64,000 nt of DNA, taken from contig CM038925.1 in assembly GCA_021904315.1 (NCBI GenBank), positions 2,501 to 66,500 of the forward strand, written 5' to 3'. Positions 31,531 to 42,462 of this stretch are shown here, piece after piece. The translations under genes were made by a program, and so were the position numbers. The notes under the pieces were generated by a model. It had not been told where the DNA came from, searched no databases, and was given only the letters and a program-made list of their open reading frames with translations. Numbering within the stretch: position 1 is the stretch's first letter; each line of letters starts with the position of its first letter. Source of the DNA: Sphagnum magellanicum. Taxonomy: Eukaryota; Streptophyta; Sphagnopsida; Sphagnales; Sphagnaceae.

Positions 31531-33736
31531 AAACTAGGTGGTTCCCCCAAAAGAATCACTTAGCTACACCCACAACCTTAGTGCTTCTTGGGGGATCTAA
31601 GTGGTTCCCCCGGGAAACTCCTAACTCTCTCATGGAGCTAGGTGAGAAGAAAGAAAAAGAAATCACGAAAATGGTTGTTTTTGACCCATTCTCATTGTAA
31701 AGTCCATATCTTCTTCATTTTTTATTCATTTCTAATGATTTAAAGCGCTATGGATATGTCTAGTAGAGATCTACAAAACCCTACTCAAACCTTACCTTTG
31801 ACTTTGAGCTAAAGATCTTTTGACAATGCTCCTTTTCATGTACACTTCAAAAAGGTTTTGTAGAGCTTTACTAGAGATATTCATAGCATTTTAAATTGTT
31901 AAAAATGGATAAAAAATGATGAATATATGGACTTTGCAAGGAAAAGAGGTCAAAAACAATAAATTTCATGATTTTTTCCTTTTTTCCTTCTTCTTGCCTA
32001 GTACCCTTGGAGAACCACTTAGCTTCTCAAGGGATGGTGTTGCTATTTGATGGATAAGTGAGAATTGATAGTGTTATAGATTGTTTTCTTATTTGTCTTG
32101 CAATATTAATGCTTCACGATGTTCTTCTTCCATTGTTGTTTCATCTTCTTATTTGTCCAAATTATGAAGATGACATAAATTATCTATGTACCTTAGAGTC
32201 ATCTTCCTCTAGTGAAATCAACACATGTCAAATTGCAATTAATAGGTCAAGAAAACTTTGAACAACACCTAAAACCCAACATCAGTGATTTCCAAAGTTT
32301 GTAGAACCAGGAAAGGAAGGTTATTAAAAGATTCAGATATCTCCAAAACAACCATAATTACCATAGAAAAAAAAACCATTTTCATTCCAGTTCTGAGTAT
32401 AAAGTATGTGTGTGCGTTTTGCACTTTTTTTTTCCTTGTTTTTTGGGGGCATCAACTAAAATTGTTGAGATATATTATTCAATTGTTGCCCCTCTCCCCA
32501 ATGGAATTTCTTAAACTGTGAAGATTTTGTACTCAATTGTTGCACCACACAAACACACAGCAAAATTAAATTATGAATTTTTAAAAATTTTTTTTAAAAA
32601 GGGCTTTCTATATCATAACTTTCCATTTAAATTCATATCAAAGGATACATATGTATTCCAAAACAACCAATCAATAGAGGCCTCCTAGAAAAGAAAGCTG
32701 TAAAGATCCTAGTTGAATCTCATGTCCATAGGGTACCTACAATCATTTATTTCACAAGCAGTCATCTATTTGCTGCTTTTACATACTGAGTGAATTGTCC
32801 AAAGCATGTACCAAGCAGCAATTCCAACCAAAAGGGTGGTACCCAAACCCTTAATTCTGCAAGTGCTGGTTTATGCATATATAGTACCAAATAGAAAAAC
32901 ACATAACACACAATGCATGATACTTCAACTTACTTATTCAGGTCCGGAACAGCAGCTGGCACATCCACAAAGATCTTCCTTGTGACTGCCAACTGGCCCC
33001 ATGTCTTGTCATGCAATAGCATGCATGCATGCACACTCAAAAGGTGCGCTTCACAGGAATCAGATTCCACTCCCATCTTCAACAAAATATTTCCATCCAG
33101 TGGGGGTTGAAAAGCTGACCTGCGGGATGTCATTCCATGAACAACATCTTATTGATCTCCCCATTGCCTTTGCTGGATTATAACTGCATGAATTGCAACA
33201 TCATTTGTTTTTGGAGCATCTTCAACCATACCACTCTGAATCCAATTGGTGAAATGATCCCTCCAGAACTTCATAGATCTCATAGATCTTCACAGATCTC
33301 AGTAAGTTGATGTCAACAAGGTGGTGGCACACACAACCTTTTTGTTTGCACAATGGCGGTCACCAGACTCTGCTCCCATTGTGTCATTGTGTAGGCATTG
33401 CCAGCCATCAATGGCTGTATCTGCTGGATTGTCTGCATTGCATCAGACATCTTTGGCAGAGGTTATTAGAAAGTCCCCCCTTTTTTTTTGGAGCTGTTGC
33501 TGGACAGACTCTCACAGTTTTAGGGAACTTCTCAGGGGTTTTCACTTCACTCTTCCATTGATGTAATTGGAAGTGGGAATGCGCAAGAAAGTCCAATTGA
33601 CTGGGTCTTTTGACCCCATTTGAATTTTTGGAATTGTTGTACTTGTTGTCTCAAGAAACAGGTGTCTCCTTTGCATGCAATAGAGGGAGGGCGTTTTTCA
33701 AAAGTTGGTACACATCAAATACTGTGCTCTCTAAAC
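31531..33736. other. No recognised gene
   Basis: Segment 31531-32900 is AT-rich with direct and inverted AAATGGTTGTTTTTGACC-like and AAGATATGGACTTT-like words but no gene. From about 32900 the composition becomes more balanced and exon-like frames appear on the minus strand (32930-33133, 33408-33596). They show no family I can name with confidence. They may be the 3' part of the signal peptidase relic or another fragment. Confidence 0.35.
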
Positions 33737-34937
33737 CTGCAGGTGGCCAGTACCGCACCACTGACCTGCCAACAATATTCTCCATAGGAAGTGGACCCAT
33801 GCCACCATCAGCAAATACATGGTCAAACATGCCTGAAAAGACAAAGGCATAATCATAAAATCACCATTCTTGAAGCACACAACTAAGAGGTAGAAGCTGC
33901 AGTATGTTGTTGCCTACCAGACATGAGAATCAAGGCTCTTGTTTCAGTTGTCACCCATCATGAAAACATGCCCCTTTGGCACTCTCTGCAACATCCCATG
34001 CAACACATTAGCATGTTTGTTTAGGGTTTTCAAGAACAAACCGTCATCTCACCATTTGAAAAAAACTCAGTTTCAACCCCCAATGGAACCCAGGAATGCA
34101 ACAAGTTTCAGGGCCACATCTCATGTGTGAGTAATCCTACAGCTTAAAACCCTCTGTTGCCAACATTCCACAACAGGACAAGATATCATGAAGGCAATTA
34201 TTCTCAGATTGTAGCAAAAATTAGCAGTTTGCAAGAAGCGGGCAGAGATGCATATATAAGGTTTCATGTCATAAGCTGCGGGCTCTGCAATAAAGGCCTT
34301 GCTTCTGACAAGACCATTCACCACCAGTTTACCATTTAACACCTGGAAACAAATGAGGCACATCTGTGGAACCAACATTTGAGAAGGATGCGGTCTGCAC
34401 TGATCTCATAGTTTGACTACACCAATAGAAAATGAAGAGTCACAAACTTGCAAAATAAAAACCTGCAAGGACAGCAGATCTAGCCAATTATGAGGGATGC
34501 AGACATTCATGAAACAAGGAGAACAGAACCATTCCTTACCTGGACAAGATCATCTGCCTTTGCACCTACTCTTTTTATAAACATCTCCGCAGAACTAAAA
34601 CCCTTTTCCTGCAGGCAATCATGCAAAAAATGATCAACTCAAAATCCCCAGGCAATATTGTCAAGGAAAACAGACACAGTATCAAAGGAAAACAGATGGG
34701 GTATTGAACATAAAAATTGATTGACTGCCTATTCTGCATAGGATGCTGATGTGCAACTGAAAAACACTATCAAGAGAATCATGAAAACAACTAAATCCAT
34801 GACATCTCTCCAACAGTTTCTTCATGCTCCAGCAGTTGTCACAGAAACTTTTTGTTTAGATTGCTTACCAGCAAAATGCACGGAGGTTTAAAAATGACAA
34901 TGTCGTCCACACTCGAGTTCCTGAATAGGTACGAGAC
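33737..34937 (-). pseudogene. Thylakoidal processing peptidase (plastid signal peptidase I) relic
   Basis: Relatives (Plsp1/TPP) cut thylakoid-transfer signals from lumenal proteins. Five minus-strand exons are visible. 34869-34937 encodes YLFRNSSVDDIVIFKPP with the general-base Lys. 34540-34608 encodes EKGFSSAEMFIKRVGAKADD. About 34260-34342 encodes VLNGKLVVNGLVRSKAF and EPAAYDMKP. 33918-33985 encodes VPKGHVFMMGDN, a stop and NKSLDSHVW. 33737-33832 encodes GPLPMENIVGRSVVRYWPP. The stop (TGA, + strand 33944-33946) replaces the Arg of the conserved GDNR box. The donor after YDMKP is not GT. The exons with the transit peptide and nucleophile Ser (SMxPT) are absent. It is a truncated, dead gene with otherwise good splice sites. 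Confidence 0.8.
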
Positions 34938-35187
34938 CTGTCACATGCCATTCAAGTCCTTGTTGGCAAATTTATAGCATGACACCCTGCTTCTCATCTT
35001 TCTTGTACCTTTGATTTCACAAATTCATGTGGAATGGAAATTCTGCAGCACAAAGATTAAGAGCATCAATTTGCAAAGAAAAATGCTGTCTGGATATACT
35101 GCAGCACAAAGATTCAGAGCAAAGAGCGGATAGATAAAAGTTGTGAGTCTAGCAATGCTAAATAATTGCTTATGTTCTACTCCTCAG

Positions 35188-37500
35188 GCTGAAGCAATTA
35201 ACAATCCTGACAAGTTTGTGGATCATGATGCAGAGCTGCCATTGGCTCTCCTTGACCAAAAGGAGGTAGGCAAACCACATCTGTCTTTTTGCCTACGTGT
35301 TTTTTAGTTTAGAACTCAGAGCTCTGAATTCCAGATTTTGTTGATCTCTGAATGGTTACTGTCTACTGCACACTGTAGATGAGCCTTGGGAAGTTATGCC
35401 AACTTCCAAGCACATAGTTTGCAAAGAATCATGCGATGTTCTATGTGAAATCTCACTAGTTGATTACATTGTTCAGGCAGGCAAAACACTACTGCTGATC
35501 ACAAATTCAGACTATGTGTACACTGAGAAAATGATGGCCTATGTGTTCGATCCTTATCTACCTCTAGACATGAATTGACAAAGCCTTTCTGACATGGTAA
35601 GCTTTCAAAGCTTCGGAGTCTGTATCCAGCAATGTTTGTATATCTTGAAGAACTGCTGTTCAGTGGTCCTTCTTTTTTGCTGTTTGCATGATTGCTAGAA
35701 TTTGTAGAATTTGTGAAGGAAGTCTTTGACACAGAGGGGCCTTGCTTCCTGAGAGTTGTCAAGAGAGCGAATGTGTGTAGTGGGGCGACTGAAACATAAA
35801 ATTAGGTTTAGTTTCAATCTCCTGATCATGTTTGCTGCAGGTCATTGTGTCTGCCAGGAAACCTGAGTTTTTTCAAAGGTTTAACCCCTCATATGAGATC
35901 ATCACCAAGGCCTGATGCATGCCTGCAATGAGCCCACTAGAGGTGAAGAACCTTCTTGATGTTTAGTTCCAGCTGTCGGACTAAGCAGATGTTTAGTTTT
36001 AGCTCTCTGTGTAAGCTTTGAGACACTCTCCCTGTTCTTATCAGGAAATACTGTTTTTTGTGATTATGTCGACCCTGACCCCATTTCTAAGTGCACAGAG
36101 AACCACTAAGAAGTAGGCTAGTTTGGCAGCAGATGAGCTGGAGTCCAAATTGTGTCTAATTGTGGCTGAAATGGCTATTGACAGGAGGTCTCTATTGTGG
36201 TGGTAGTGCCTTCATGGTGGAGAAAGCTCTCGGCTCTCAAGTAGGTCAAACACTTTACATTGGTGATCAAATCTATACCGATGTCAGTCAATCGAAAGTG
36301 AATCACAGATGGTGGACAGCACTCATTTGCCATGAATTGGAGAGAGAGGTAATATTGCAACAGGACTCTTTCTGAAACTGTGATTCAGCTTTTATGAGCA
36401 ACAATTCATAGGTGCAAGAAAAAGTTCAGATCAAGTTTTTCCATTGATTCAGCTGCCAATTCAAGGGTAGACTTTAGTGGAAAATTGGTTGAAGTTCTTG
36501 TGCTGACCAGATCTAGGTTATCTGTTATCTTGATGGAATTGCAGGTGAAAGCATTGAGACATGGGAGTAGTCATAGGGCAAAGCTCATGGAATTGATAAA
36601 CAAGAAAGAATTGGTGAGCAATGTGTTCAATCAGCTTCGACTTGCCTTACAGCACTGAAAGCATGGGCATCCATCACAGGTCTATACACCCACAAAAGAC
36701 TCTCTCTCTCAATGTGTTTACCCATGACTATCATAGTATTTCCTGGCGCAAGCCTCAATGTGCAAGTCCTGCAAGGTCATTCATCTGACACTGTGTGAAT
36801 CACCTTGAAATCTTGGATGTTGTTGGGGAAGAAGACTCTGCAAGCAACATATGTAGAAAGAAAGGAATTGGTGGAGGAGATGGGTATGCTGTTAAGCCTG
36901 ATGGGTAGGCTTGATCAAAGAATAACTCTGATGATGGAGGCAGATGGAGCCCTTTTCAACCAAAGGTAAAGAGTTTCCTCACTTGGCAAGAGCTCAATCT
37001 GGGCTTTTGACCGGCCAGGAGGCAAGTTGATAAGTGTAACAGCCGGAAAACTGAGGTTAGGGAGGGACATGCTTCTTTTGCAGGTGGGGCTATTTGTCAC
37101 AAGCAAGGCTGTGGGATAAGAGCCATTTCACTAGCCAAATTGAAAAGTAAATCTGTGTTTGGTGCCCTTAAGTTTGGATTACCAAATTCACTACAGTTTT
37201 GCTAAAAGCCTAGGTTGAGAAAGAATTCAAGTACAGCTCAGGAAGGAACTCGTTGCTTTCACTCCAGGACTTAGAACAGAATGTATGCTGTGCCTGGTGT
37301 GGAACTCATAACACTTGTCGAATGCTGAAAGAAACTGACACAGGAAAGTGGATTTAAAACATATTCCAAATTTTTACTTCTGTCCAGGCATGCAGACATT
37401 TACACATTGCGGGTCACAAACCCAAGTAAGAACACATCCTTTTGCCATGCTGTCTTTCACAGAGTACTCGTTCATTTACTGGTGCATGCTTAGTGTGAAC
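35188..37500 (+). pseudogene. HAD-IG family cytosolic 5'-nucleotidase relic (C-terminal exons)
   Basis: Relatives are purine-type 5'-nucleotidases of the HAD superfamily. Exons: 35188-35265 (ELPLALLDQKE); 35477-35596 (GKTLLLITNSDYVYTEKMM, HAD motif II); 35841-35942 (VIVSARKPEFF, motif III Lys); 36185-36348 (GLYCGGSAFMVEK, then TLYIGDQIYTDVSQSK, motif IV); 36545-36679 (ELINKKELVSNVFNQLRLAL); a segment ending 36965 (LDQRITLMMEADGALFNQ); 37084-37146 (WGYLSQARLWDKSHF); and one starting 37388 (ADIYTLRV). The junctions I checked, including the last three, keep frame; the one before 36185 is unclear. Stops: TGA 35576-35578 (Trp in relatives), TGA 35913-35915, TGA 36656-36658 (Arg in relatives). The N-terminal catalytic DxDxT exon is missing, so it is non-functional. 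It lies head to head with the signal peptidase relic. Confidence 0.8.
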
Positions 37501-37695
37501 CCCAGGAACCAAATACTCAATCAAGTGTCTCTGTCAATTTGTTTTGTAATTCTTGGCTCCCCTCTTCTGTGGTGTGTTTTTATGTGTTGTGAAATACAAT
37601 TGGTTGATGATGATGATTCTGGATAGCTATATTATCTTCTGGAGGAAATTCCTGGATGGGAATTGCTCAGAATTTTTTTCCTTTGATCTTGCAGG

Positions 37696-37806
37696 TACTT
37701 GGAGAAAATATATCGAGTGAGAAAATAGCACCGATTTATGAGCTGTTACACAAGCAGATACATACAAAGACCATAATACAGCTGACAGTCAACTTTATTG
37801 AAAGGT
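37696..37806 (+). pseudogene. Orphan exon-like segment, family unknown
   Basis: An open segment with acceptor CTTGCAG and donor GTGAGA encodes GENISSEKIAPIYELLHKQI followed by HTKTIIQLTVNFIE. It has codon use like an exon and sound splice sites but no neighbour in the same family. It may be the last exon of the nucleotidase relic or another captured exon. Confidence 0.35.
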
Positions 37807-38339
37807 GAGAGAAGCCTAAAACCAGCAGATTGAATTTGTGCAGATTTTGTGAGAGTATTTCTCATAGCTAGCATATTACACTGGAGGAGTAGAACCAAAG
37901 CTCCAAAAGAAACATGCCAGTTTGTTTAATATGCAAAGAGATGAATGGGAAAGGAAAAAAATTGCAATATTGCATGTGCTTTGTTCTTGTGGGAAAGAAT
38001 GGCAGTGTACAACATCAATTCTTTCTTCTCTCACAAGTTGCTTGATTTCAGAGGTGATGGGAAATCCTGTAAGACTTCTCTCCCAATCCTTCAATTCTAT
38101 ACCTACAAGATAATAGTCTTTCTCAGAAACCTCCTTCTGCATGCACTAGTTGTCTTTGTCCTCTCTATGTCTATCAGAACTGTCCTTCTGTTTACAGTAG
38201 TCTTTCTCACGTCTCTGTTTGTCTCTCTCTGAAGCCAGCCTCCTTTGCATGTGCTAGTTGTCTTTCTCACTCTTTCTTTATCTCTTTCTGATGATGACTG
38301 ATAAGGACAGATGTCATCCATCTCTTTTGTATCCTTCTG

Positions 38340-38474
38340 TCTCACAAAGAGAAGAGATGGGAGACTTTCCATATTGAGGGATCGTGCTGTAAGGATTCTG
38401 TTCTCTCTCTCTCTCTCTCTCGTTGGAGCTGGGAACAAGAGACTTCTGCATCGGGAGATGCTGTTAAGGATCGT

Positions 38475-38513
<39 letters not shown>

Positions 38514-38620
38514 TTGGAGCTGGTACAAAGAGACTTCCATATGGAAGATGCTATATGGATCCTCCTCTTTCTGTCTCTCTCATTGAACCTGGTAGGAGAG
38601 ACTTCCATATTGACAATTTC
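38340..38620. repeat. ~85-bp minisatellite with CT-rich spacers
   Basis: Four units start near 38351, 38437, 38527 and 38603. Each has GGAGCTGG or a variant, AAGAGACTTCCATAT and GATGCTxTAxGGAT(C), and the units are joined by (CT)n tracts. The frames through it are artefacts of the CT repeat. Confidence 0.7.
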
Positions 38621-38777
38621 CATCAGCGCTTGTCACAATCCAACTGATGGCTGACCCTGCTGCAGTTGCTCAGATTTTTTTTTTGCTTTGTAATTCTTTT
38701 CTTTTGCAAATCCTTAGTTCTGTCTATATATGTCACCATCACGAGCAGTGGAAGAAGCTTGGATTTCTATTTTGAGC

Positions 38778-38778
<1 letters not shown>

Positions 38779-38859
<81 letters not shown>
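38779..38859. repeat. (CT)n(CA)n compound microsatellite
   Basis: About 28 CT dinucleotides are followed by about 12 CA dinucleotides. The tract lies 120 bp upstream of the S-protein-like start codon, in its probable promoter or 5' UTR. Confidence 0.95.
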
Positions 38860-38860
<1 letters not shown>

Positions 38861-38980
38861 TGCAACAGTCGAAGATTCTTGAGCAGAATTCTTGAGATTC
38901 TTGCAGCAGTAGAGTGAGCACTTTGGATCCCAGCAGTTGGGGTGTGGAGCGGGATTCGATAACAAAGACAAACAACAATC

Positions 38981-39458
38981 ATGAAGAACAACAACAACCA
39001 CCACCTGTCCGAGCTGCCGCTACGGATCTCCATTTGCTGTTTGTTGTTTCTGCTGTCGGATGGCAAGTCTGGCAGTTTGATAACTACTGTTCGAACAGCG
39101 GATGCAATGCTCAACGAACTTCACCCTGGAGAGTATCGGGAATTCGTTGCCTACCGGTACCTCATTACAGTGGACTGCTGGTCCATGGACTTCGACTCCG
39201 GGTTGCACACCGTGGCAGCAGGCGACAGTTGGAGCTTCACGATCCTCAACAGCAGCAACTTACAATTACAATCATGATGTGGATCATCGTCATAACCATG
39301 CGGATCATCATCATCTGGCTGACATTGTTGATCCGATGAATGTCTATTGTGTCTATACAGACGGAGGGACACTCCCGGCCAAGACCTTCCAGATTTGGAT
39401 CTTCGATCAAGCTTGGGACCGCGTCAATGCGCCCTCGTACTATTGTAATCCTAACTGA
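38981..39458 (+). pseudogene. S-protein-homologue-like secreted protein, one frame break
   Basis: Plant S-protein homologues are small secreted Cys-containing proteins. The first frame (38981-39277) has an N-terminal hydrophobic signal-like segment (RISICCLLFLL), then the family-like core CWSMDFDSGLHTVAAGDSWS plus FTI. Around 39250-39270 the frame changes. The second frame ends at 39458 and gives a His-rich linker (NHDVDHRHNHADHHH), then VYCVYTDGG and KTFQIWIFDQAWDRVNAPSY followed by YC, which fits the C-terminal half of the family. A one-base shift would join them; a sequence error or very small intron is also possible. Family assignment rests on the core pattern and is moderate. Confidence 0.5.
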
Positions 39459-41099
39459 AGTTGGATTGTGAAGGAAGAAGGATTCTATTTTCTGAATCAT
39501 AATTCTTCTTCCTGCAACGATTACGTGCTCTATACTAGCTGGTGAGATCATGTTTTCACATTAAATAATAAAAATAATCCAATAATCTACAATCTGGTGA
39601 TCGTGTTTTCACATCAAATAATCAAAATAATCCAGTAATCCACAATCTGCTGCCATAGTTTCTGCCCCAATGAGAGACGGACCAACAGACAGAGTTTCAT
39701 TCATGAGGAAGCGGCGGAGATGGTGAAGAGGGGGTTTTTTGACATGCTTCCTTCTAAGGTAATAAGAAATCTTGCTGTAAAATGCAATCACCGAAGTTTT
39801 TGTCATTACTTTCTCTCTTTTTTCCATAAATAAAGGAGTCACTTGAAGATCCGTCGGTGAGTTCTTGCACCTGACAGTGGTCATCTAAATGCACTACAAA
39901 AATTAGGGCAGGCTTTATGTTTGGAAGGAAATATTGTTTTGAATCCCAACACATTTTTCCCTGAGAAAAAGAATATGTTGTTGTATAGAAATATGACCAT
40001 TATTTGACTCACAAGGTTCGAGTTCCTCTATAGTTGACAATTGATTTTGGTTTTAAATACAATATTTTCAATCATGTGTATTTGTTGTAAACTTGCATTT
40101 GTTTTCCAACTTTGTTAAATGAATCTTCCATCTTGGGTGCCATTGGAAATGATTTTATTTTACAATTGTCTACATGATGGGATATATTTTAACTCCAATC
40201 AACAATAAACAACCATAGTTTTGTGTGGTAAGTTGGGGTTTAGGTGTCTAATATTTGCAAATTTCAATTGTGCCAATAAAACTATCCTTGTCAGCATGTG
40301 CCATGCACAAGGATTGTGAGATACATATTGCCAAAGATCCATCTGTGCAGAAAATTAACCTCTTCCTACTTTCCACAACTTTCCTTCACATTCCCAATTT
40401 TATTATTTGTCATGAATAATTCACTTGGGAAATATCATGACACTGAAATCCCAAAAACTTTATTATGTACCTAGCTGATTCTCGGACATCACTTGACAAC
40501 GTGTCACCTTCTAATTGGTCTAGATCACTCTATATCTTGCAACTATCCCCTTTTCATCCATGAAGGCAGCTTTTTCTTGTATTCATCCTTCATAGTTGTT
40601 GTTCTCGTAGACAGAATGTTCGTAGTCCTTGTCTTCATGGACAGAAAGAGTCTTTTCATCCATCATCTGCTACACTACCTCATACTTAAACAAGCTAACA
40701 ATCATGTACTACCTAGCTACCTATATTTTTTTCCTCCATGTGAATTTTTTTTGGGCCCCCTTATTGTGCACCTTTTACATTGGTAGTAAGTTAATATTGA
40801 ATTTTATATTCTCTTCCAATTCTAGTCTCCCATTTTTTTCCACTCCTTAACTAGGTACCTACCATTTCTTCACGTCCATGTATGTGGCTCATCAATTGTC
40901 ATCATAATGAAAAATAGCAAAAGTCTTGGAAAACAAAACAAATTTTATTTTTAAAAGTGAAAAAGCCAATTATTACATTCTTCATCATTATCCCTTTTTA
41001 TCCTCCACTAATTACCAAATGAACACACAAGTGACAACACACTAGAAAAAAATAGTACAGTATTGGCTAATAGTACAATCTTGGCTAATTCCCCTCGTC
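39459..41099. other. AT-rich region without a supported gene
   Basis: An ATCAAATAATxAAAATAATCCA(A/G)TAATC segment is repeated at 39560-39595 and 39611-39645. A possible exon (39690-39761, FIHEEAAEMVKRGFFDML, donor GTAATA) is too short to assign. The rest is AT-rich with no reading frame of interest. Confidence 0.4.
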
Positions 41100-41810
41100 T
41101 TCGGCCCACCCACCTCCTTCACAATATTGACAAAAAAACACCCTGCTCACAACTTGTAGCAAGTTCTAGGTACTCAGTGCCAGCGTTTTCTATTTGGCGA
41201 GTTTTCGCACTTTGGCGACAAAAAAAAAGGTGGTGCAACAAGTACAAAGGATTTTTTGGGGGAAAAAATGGGCCCAAGTCGCCATATTTAGACAGTGAGC
41301 TCCTACTGTGTCGCCACATCATAGGCGGAAACCCAAAATTTTCTACTTCCCTGTTTTACCCCTCGCCAAATTTGGCTAAGTCCTCTTGTGGGAGATCGCC
41401 AACTCAGCTACTTCACACTTTTGAAAAAAATATATTTGATAAATTTCCTCAAAATTCGACAGATTTCTAGGATTTTTTTGAGGGAGTCGCCAGTTTTTAA
41501 CAGTGGGGTCCCATACAGGGATGTTTTTTTTCCAAATTTGTGAAGTACTGTAGGCGGGTTGGCGATCTCCCACAAGAGGACTTAGCCAAATCTGGCGAGA
41601 GGTAAAAGAGGGAAGTAGAAAATTTGGGAGTTTTTTCGGTGTGAAGCGGCCAGACAGTAGGAGCCCACTGTCTTAATATGGCGACTTGGGCCCATTTTTT
41701 TCCAAAAAAACCCTTTGTACTTGTCGAACCACCTTTTCTTTTTTTTAAGCCAAAGTGTGAAAATTTGCTCCCCCCCCAAAACAAAACCCTGCTTACAAGT
41801 CACAAATAGA
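41100..41810. mobile_element. Fold-back element with ~300-bp arms
   Basis: The left arm (about 41135-41435) and right arm (about 41530-41805) are reverse complements over nearly their whole length. Shared landmarks are ACAAGTACAAAGG, ATGGGCCCAAGTCGCCATAT, AAATTTTCTACTTCCCT and TTGGCTAAGTCCTCTTGTGG followed by GAGATCGCCAAC. About 95 bp separate them. Diverged single-arm relatives lie at 29635-29800 and 53820-54130. Frames across it mirror each other and are not genes. Confidence 0.8.
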
Positions 41811-42462
41811 TTACAAAAGACATATAGGCGAGGTATATTTTAATTTTCTCTAAGTTAGGCTATAACAGTTTATCTTTAGTGTTTGTTTATTTTATTTGCA
41901 AATATGTCGTTGCCGACGGATGGCCACTTGTGCCTGCCCAGCAACCACCACCAGCACGCACGCACAGCCGCCATGTCGCTCCTTCCGTCTGCCGCGCCGG
42001 AGCTTCGCGACGACAGAAGAACAGAGGACGCAAGCAGCAATTGTAGAAGAAGAAAAGAAATGAAGCAACAACTACAGTCGTAGTATCGTGTGCACCTCTT
42101 TCTCTCTGTATTCTTCTTCTTCTTCTTCTTTTTCTTCTTTTTTTTTGGTTTGGCATTACTACGTTATGACGCTCTGTAGCAGCAGCTTGCCCAGTAGTAG
42201 CTGCTGTAGTTCTACTCTCTTCTTCTCGTGTGACGGCAGCGGCACCAAATTGCGCCGAGCCCAGGGTTTTTTGTTGTTGCGGGGAGAAGAATTTCGCAAC
42301 GACGACAAGCTCCGAGTATCGCGCCAGAAAAACTGTTTTTTCTAGTTGCCGCAACAGCAGTCGCAGTAGCGGAATTTTTCCCAGCGCGATTCTCGCCTCT
42401 GTAGTGTAGTATTACTACCTTTTGCATCTCTCTCTGCCGCTGGCGTTTCGGATCGTGGTTCC
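41811..42462. other. Upstream of the DUF3754-like gene; no gene of its own
   Basis: There is a (TTC)n-rich patch at 42110-42140 and short GC-rich frames (41883-42083, 42088-42345) that overlap frames on the other strand. A 24-bp unit with TTTCGGATCGTGGTTCC is duplicated at 42445-42490. The region could carry the promoter and 5' UTR of the following gene. Confidence 0.4.

Noticed and set aside
32930-33133. Phosphoglucomutase fragment on the minus strand (STPTGWKYF-like)
   Set aside because: Only about eight residues resemble the family, the next family motif (CGEESFG) is not there, and the alternative frame in the same place is equally open.
38311-38917. Ser/Leu-rich frames through CT repeats
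   Set aside because: They consist of the microsatellite read in a coding frame.
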